DNA of 64,000 nucleotides. Origin: CAVWQV01 sp963757115 (GTDB lineage: Bacteria; Pseudomonadota; Alphaproteobacteria; Acetobacterales; Acetobacteraceae). The notes under the pieces were generated by a model that was not told the DNA's origin, did no database searches, and was given only the letters and a program-made list of their open reading frames with translations. Below are positions 62,996-64,000 of the stretch, piece after piece; position 1 is the stretch's first letter, and each line of letters begins with the position of its first letter. The position numbers and the translations under genes are program-made. The stretch covers positions 310,001 to 374,000 of the forward strand of contig CAVWQV010000008.1 of assembly GCA_963757115.1 (NCBI GenBank). The letters run 5' to 3'.

Positions 62996-64000
62996 AATGA
63001 CTACTCTTCTGATCCTCATTCCGTTCCATAGGTGCGGTCGGAAACAACTTGCAAGATCCGGCGCTTGATCCAGTAACCGGGCACGCCAGAACAAGCGATT
63101 GCTCCACCCAATTACGCTCCCGGCACAACCGATGGATTGGTTGACGGTCCTAATCCACGCGCCGTTAGCAACGTGGTCAGTGGTGCGACCACTGATCCAA
63201 GCGCCAGCGCGGATTCCGCCGATCCGACCTACTCGGCATGGCTGTATACGTTTGGCCAGTTCGTCGATCACGATCTCGACCTTGAATTGGTCGGCAGCAC
63301 CGATATCGGCATTCCGGTCCCAGCCGGTGATTCGGTTTCCCCGCAGGAACAACGATCCCGATCACCCGCGCGATCACTGATCCGACCACCGGGACCGCAA
63401 TCAACACCGTATCTGGGTACCTCGATTTGTCCCAGGTCTATGGGTCGGACGCGGCCACTGCCGCAAGCCTGCGCAACCCGGATGGCACGCTGGTGACCTC
63501 ACCCGGCGATGCCCTGCCGATCATGCCGGGAAGTCCGCCTGCGGTTCCCGGAGCAGGTGCAGAGCCGACACCGGATTTTTTCATCTCGGGTGACGTGCGG
63601 GTGAACGAAAATCCCGAACTCACTGTCGTGACCACGATGTTTGTGCGCGAGCACAACTATTGGGTCGGTCTATTGAAAGCGGAAAATCCGACCTGGACCG
63701 GCGACCAGCTTTACGATATGGCAAAATCGATTGTCACTGCCGAATACCAGAACATCGTATATTCCGAATATCTTCCGGCGTTGATCGGCAAGGATGCTGT
63801 CGGCAGCTATAAGGGCTACGACGCCTCGGTCAATCCGGAAGTGACACAGGAATTCTCCACGGCGGCATTTCGGGTGGGGCACACCCAGGTCTCGGACGAG
63901 CAAAACCAAATCGACAACAATGGCGTGGTCACCGGTTCTGAAACCCTCGCGCAATCGTTTGCCAACACGCCAATGCAAACCGAGGCCAATGACGGGATCA
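62996..64000 (+). CDS. animal-type haem peroxidase, partial (5' end unclear, 3' end outside window)
   Basis: At least 330 residues across three frame segments: GAVGNNLQDPALDPVTGHA, then (extra base near 63085) IAPPNYAPGTTDG to YTFGQFVDHDLDLELVG, then (missing base near 63337) FPAGTTIPITRAITDP onward. The GQFVDHDLDL distal site, SGDVRVNENPELTVVTTMFV with REHNYW, and TAEYQNIVYSEYLPALIG with FRVGHTQVSDEQ (proximal His) are the animal haem-peroxidase signatures. Such bacterial proteins are usually secreted. Composition is less GC-rich than the rest, suggesting transfer. The start is not resolved; family sequence may begin upstream of 62996. Confidence 0.82.

Overview
The window reads as a GC-rich (apparently well above 65 %) alphaproteobacterial chromosome segment, most likely from Rhodospirillales/Acetobacteraceae. 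That placement rests on gene content and order: carB-greA, a complete poly(3-hydroxybutyrate) gene set with phaR, an ECF sigma/NrsF pair, a Hint-domain surface protein and many LLM-type flavin oxidoreductases. No rRNA, tRNA, CRISPR array, insertion sequence or phage gene was found by eye.

Layout. 1-5.7 kb: two epoxide hydrolases, a CYP153-type P450, an LLM oxidoreductase and a lipase-like hydrolase. 5.7-8.2 kb: PHB depolymerase (phaZ), a glutathione S-transferase and a cupin. 8.3-13.4 kb: carB-greA-threonine dehydratase on the minus strand. 13.4-18.2 kb: DUF4188 protein, alpha/beta hydrolases, a second LLM enzyme, a sirtuin and a YdcF-type protein. 18.4-20.4 kb: a sensor kinase whose membrane domain matches the ethylene-receptor fold. 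20.4-28.0 kb: phaB, phaA, two small DUF proteins, a short PhaC-like synthase with a small partner, phaR, an XRE regulator and mutL. 28.1-38.0 kb: an eleven-gene minus-strand run (copC, copD, ECF sigma, nrsF, ModA-like protein, cytochrome b, molybdopterin oxidoreductase, DUF2064 transferase, GT87-type glycosyltransferase, radical SAM protein, MFS exporter). 38.1-40.8 kb: thioesterase-SDR-amidase. 41.1-46.4 kb: a 1753-residue protein joining DUF4347, lectin, repeats, a Hint domain and a glycosyltransferase. 46.4-52.4 kb: antiporter, Gly-rich secreted protein, tag, YjbQ and paaG-paaI-paaK. 52.5-62.2 kb: a fused indolepyruvate ferredoxin oxidoreductase, acyl-CoA dehydrogenase, nitronate monooxygenase, HmuQ-like protein, third LLM enzyme, SMP-30 protein and a zinc alcohol dehydrogenase. 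62.2-64 kb: an AT-richer stretch leading into an animal-type haem peroxidase cut by the window edge.

Main themes. PHB synthesis, regulation and mobilisation genes are all present but spread over 20 kb. Aromatic amino-acid catabolism is suggested by paaGIK facing the 2-oxoacid oxidoreductase. A sigma-factor-headed run combines copper, molybdenum-cofactor and glycan/radical-SAM genes. The strongest candidates for novelty are the Hint-glycosyltransferase fusion (41114-46375), the ethylene-receptor-like kinase (18373-20361) and the sigma/copper/molybdenum/glycosylation operon (28077-37997).

Caveat. About 23 single-base insertions or deletions interrupt otherwise well-conserved genes, including essential carB. 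They look like assembly or read errors rather than biology, so interrupted genes are annotated over their full extent as CDS, with the break site given.
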